This document shows, piece by piece, positions 50,921 through 52,625 of a stretch of DNA of 52,625 bases (position 1 is its first letter; each line of letters starts with the position of its first letter). This DNA is from Bacteroidota bacterium (GTDB taxonomy: Bacteria; Bacteroidota; Bacteroidia; UBA8524), in contig WGMZ01000052.1 of NCBI GenBank assembly GCA_016124735.1, forward strand, positions 1 to 52,625, in the 5' to 3' direction. Made by a program: the position numbers and the translations under genes. A model generated the notes under the pieces. That model was not told the origin of the DNA. It saw only the letters and a list, made by a program, of their open reading frames with translations, and searched no databases.

Positions 50921-52006
50921 TCAAACCTCCCCTGCCTCCACCAAGGCCTGCATCATGTCTTCCATGGTTTCTTTAAGCGGTCGAAATTTCATATTCAGCT
51001 CCCGTTTGATTTTTGAGGTATCGGCCTTCCACTCAACATCCACATTTTTCCGGATAAATTCACGCGTGAGCTGTTTGTTCATCATTGGACCTACCAACAT
51101 TACCAGCCATTTGGGCAAGGCTCTTTTGGGCAAGGGATATTTATCGCCATATTTATTCAGTAAGGATTTCCCCAGATCCAGAAAATTGGTATTATGTCCA
51201 CTGGTGATGTAGCGACCGTGCGCTTCGGGGGTGAAACCTGCTCTGTAATGTGCCTCGGCCACGTCTCGAACATCGACAATGCCCATTCCCAGCTTGGGTG
51301 CCCCCATTTTAGCTGTTCCATCTACCAATTGTTTCATGATCATAAAACTATCGGACGTGACATGCGAGGGATTTAAAGGCGGTCCCATCACCAAACTAGG
51401 GTTTATGGTAATTAGTTCCCATTGATTCTGTTCCCCATGAAGCTCCCATGCCCTTCTCTCAGCCAGAACTTTGGAAAATGAATATGGCTGATAATTTAAG
51501 CTGGAACTGGTATTCCACATGTCTTCGGTAAGCATGCCATCTGGCCCAAGAGCACACTCAGTCGCATCGGAATAAATGGCCGCGCAGCTGCTGGTATCAA
51601 CCACTCGTTTTACCGATGGTGTCTTGCTGGCGGTTCTCAGCACATTCTCTGTTCCACGCAACGCCGGATCAATCAATTCCCTTTGCGGATCCTTTATATC
51701 GGACGTAAACGGAGATGCTGTATGAAAAACCAATTCACAGTCTTTCATGGGAGAAAAAAAGGCTTCGGGATCCAGAAGATCGGCCTTGAAATAATGAATG
51801 TTACCAGGCAGCTCAGCGGCAAGGTCATCCAGATGAGCCAACTTCTGTTTGTTTTCTGGGTCACGCACAGTGGCATGCACAGTCAGCCCTTCTTCTAAAA
51901 GTCGTTTTACAATATATCCGGCCACATAGCCAGTAGCTCCGGTAACCATTACCGGTTTCGATGAGTCTATTTGTACTGTCATATTTAAAGGTGAATTTTT
52001 ATTCAT
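50921..52006 (-). CDS. NAD(P)-dependent epimerase/reductase, DFR-like
   Basis: The 361-residue extended-SDR protein has PVMVTGATGYVAGYIVKRLLEEG with the TGxxGxxG nucleotide loop, VHATVRDPENKQKL with the NADP-preferring Arg, and the active-site YSFSK (YxxxK). It resembles dihydroflavonol-4-reductase-like enzymes, which reduce aldehydes or ketones; the substrate is unknown. M9 at 51982 is an equally reasonable start. No co-transcribed gene is seen. Confidence 0.88.
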   Translation of the reverse strand: MNKNSPLNMTVQIDSSKPVMVTGATGYVAGYIVKRLLEEGLTVHATVRDPENKQKLAHLDDLAAELPGNIHYFKADLLDPEAFFSPMKDCELVFHTASPFTSDIKDPQRELIDPALRGTENVLRTASKTPSVKRVVDTSSCAAIYSDATECALGPDGMLTEDMWNTSSSLNYQPYSFSKVLAERRAWELHGEQNQWELITINPSLVMGPPLNPSHVTSDSFMIMKQLVDGTAKMGAPKLGMGIVDVRDVAEAHYRAGFTPEAHGRYITSGHNTNFLDLGKSLLNKYGDKYPLPKRALPKWLVMLVGPMMNKQLTREFIRKNVDVEWKADTSKIKRELNMKFRPLKETMEDMMQALVEAGEV

Positions 52007-52103
52007 TTTAGAGCAAATACCCTGCTGCGATCAATATAAGTACAGGAACCTCGACAAACAAGACATAGAGGTAGGTAGAGGAAATATCCCTAAAGAGGAG
52101 AGA

Positions 52104-52457
52104 CTATTTGCTGATGTAGGCAGTTTCACCCCGCCGAATCAGCTTTCCATGGAAAACAAATTGCTGCTTATCTACAAGGACATTCGGATCTGTGGAATGG
52201 CAATTATCCGAGATGTTTTCTTTCGATTTTTTTATCTCTATATCCAAAAAAGTATCCCTCCCTGTTTTCCAATCAAAAATCAGATCGCTTTCATCCAAAT
52301 AACTAGAATAATAATTGTAGCGGTTGGCCTTTTGCTGAGGTGGATTGTCGGTTAGTACCACAGAACCTATGGCCATATCATCTATTAATAAAAGTTGCTG
52401 AATCAAAAATGAATCTACTTGTCCGGGATTCAATCGATCGATGCGATACTGTAACAC
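52104..52457 (-). CDS. Doubtful small ORF, GTG start
   Basis: A 117-residue frame starts at GTG and has an in-frame stop just upstream (TAA), so it is not a simple piece of a longer gene in that direction. Sequence such as LIQQLLLIDDMAIGSVVLTDN and FDWKTGRDTFLDIEIKKSK looks protein-like but matches nothing I recognise. It could be a hypothetical small protein or a gene fragment. Confidence 0.35.
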   Translation of the reverse strand: MLQYRIDRLNPGQVDSFLIQQLLLIDDMAIGSVVLTDNPPQQKANRYNYYSSYLDESDLIFDWKTGRDTFLDIEIKKSKENISDNCHSTDPNVLVDKQQFVFHGKLIRRGETAYISK

Positions 52458-52542
52458 TCCCCTAATTTAAGACCATCGGGTTAGTTAGGGTCTGCTGATT
52501 TTCTACTTTCATTGTATAAAATATTGATAATCAACTATATTA

Positions 52543-52551
52543 TGTGGATAA
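52543..52551. other. Single perfect DnaA box match
   Basis: TGTGGATAA is the reverse complement of TTATCCACA. One box in AT-rich sequence at the edge of the window is weak evidence of any role. Confidence 0.3.
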
Positions 52552-52625
52552 TATATCTTTAGTTATACTCATAAATGCACGGTTTTAGTAGGTTTGGTGT
52601 TAAATTCCATGCACTTGTTCAAAGC

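Noticed and set aside
52543-52551. Replication origin at the right edge
   Set aside because: Only one DnaA box is visible; no cluster, no dnaA or dnaN gene.

Overview
The window is a 52.6-kb piece of a Bacteroidota chromosome. The evidence is a set of phylum-typical traits: type IX secretion sorting domains (5148..5519 and 44811..49730), a TonB-dependent receptor paired with a DUF4249 lipoprotein, TlpA-type DUF4369-like thioredoxins, a GHMP kinase with a GYDxA motif, a MerT-MerP fusion, and promoters of the TAnnTTTG type with almost no Shine-Dalgarno sequences. Genus cannot be named from the sequence alone. No rRNA, transposase, integrase or CRISPR array was seen.

Layout: (1) 1-1765 is an AT-rich accessory cassette with a three-gene mercury/metal uptake operon (ArsR regulator, MerTP, Cys-rich small protein), bounded by copies of an imperfect repeat. 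(2) 1833-7922 holds NamZ, an FtsX-like permease, a tiny T9SS-tagged protein, Sua5/TsaC and an NtrC-type regulator, with two minisatellite-like repeat blocks. (3) rnpB is at 7976-8363 on the minus strand. (4) 8509-16339 is two convergent, overlapping three-gene operons: OleC-like AMP ligase, BtaA/DUF3419, APH-like kinase on plus; UbiA, PEP-utilising phosphotransferase-like, GNAT on minus. I do not recognise this as a described pathway and it is the best candidate for a new biosynthetic system. (5) 16462-31651 is mostly housekeeping: lipoprotein, PPK1, EEP hydrolase, phosphoglucosamine-type mutase, YchF, DinB, M28 peptidase, two TlpA proteins, a PhoR/PhoB-like pair and GatB. (6) 31691-36669 holds DUF4249/TonB receptor, tRNA-Arg(ACG), an outer-membrane protein and a small c-type-cytochrome-like lipoprotein. 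(7) 37229-43556 holds an HxlR regulator divergent from an NADP-reductase-like gene with a clear operator, an HtrA-like protease, then type 2 IPP isomerase, HMG-CoA reductase and a hydrolase lipoprotein. (8) 43714-52457 holds bestrophin, a 1639-residue T9SS protein, a mevalonate-pathway-type GHMP kinase, a DFR-like reductase and a doubtful small ORF.

The isoprenoid genes (fni, mvaA, GHMP kinase) would feed the prenyl donor pool that a UbiA-type enzyme uses, although they are 24-34 kb from the UbiA operon. Several intergenic spaces are filled with related repeat families (TGAGTACTAAAGT type, CAGACGxCAGAC type, hairpin REP-like units), which produce many spurious open frames that are not listed as genes. 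All names rest on reading motifs by eye; no database search or alignment was run.
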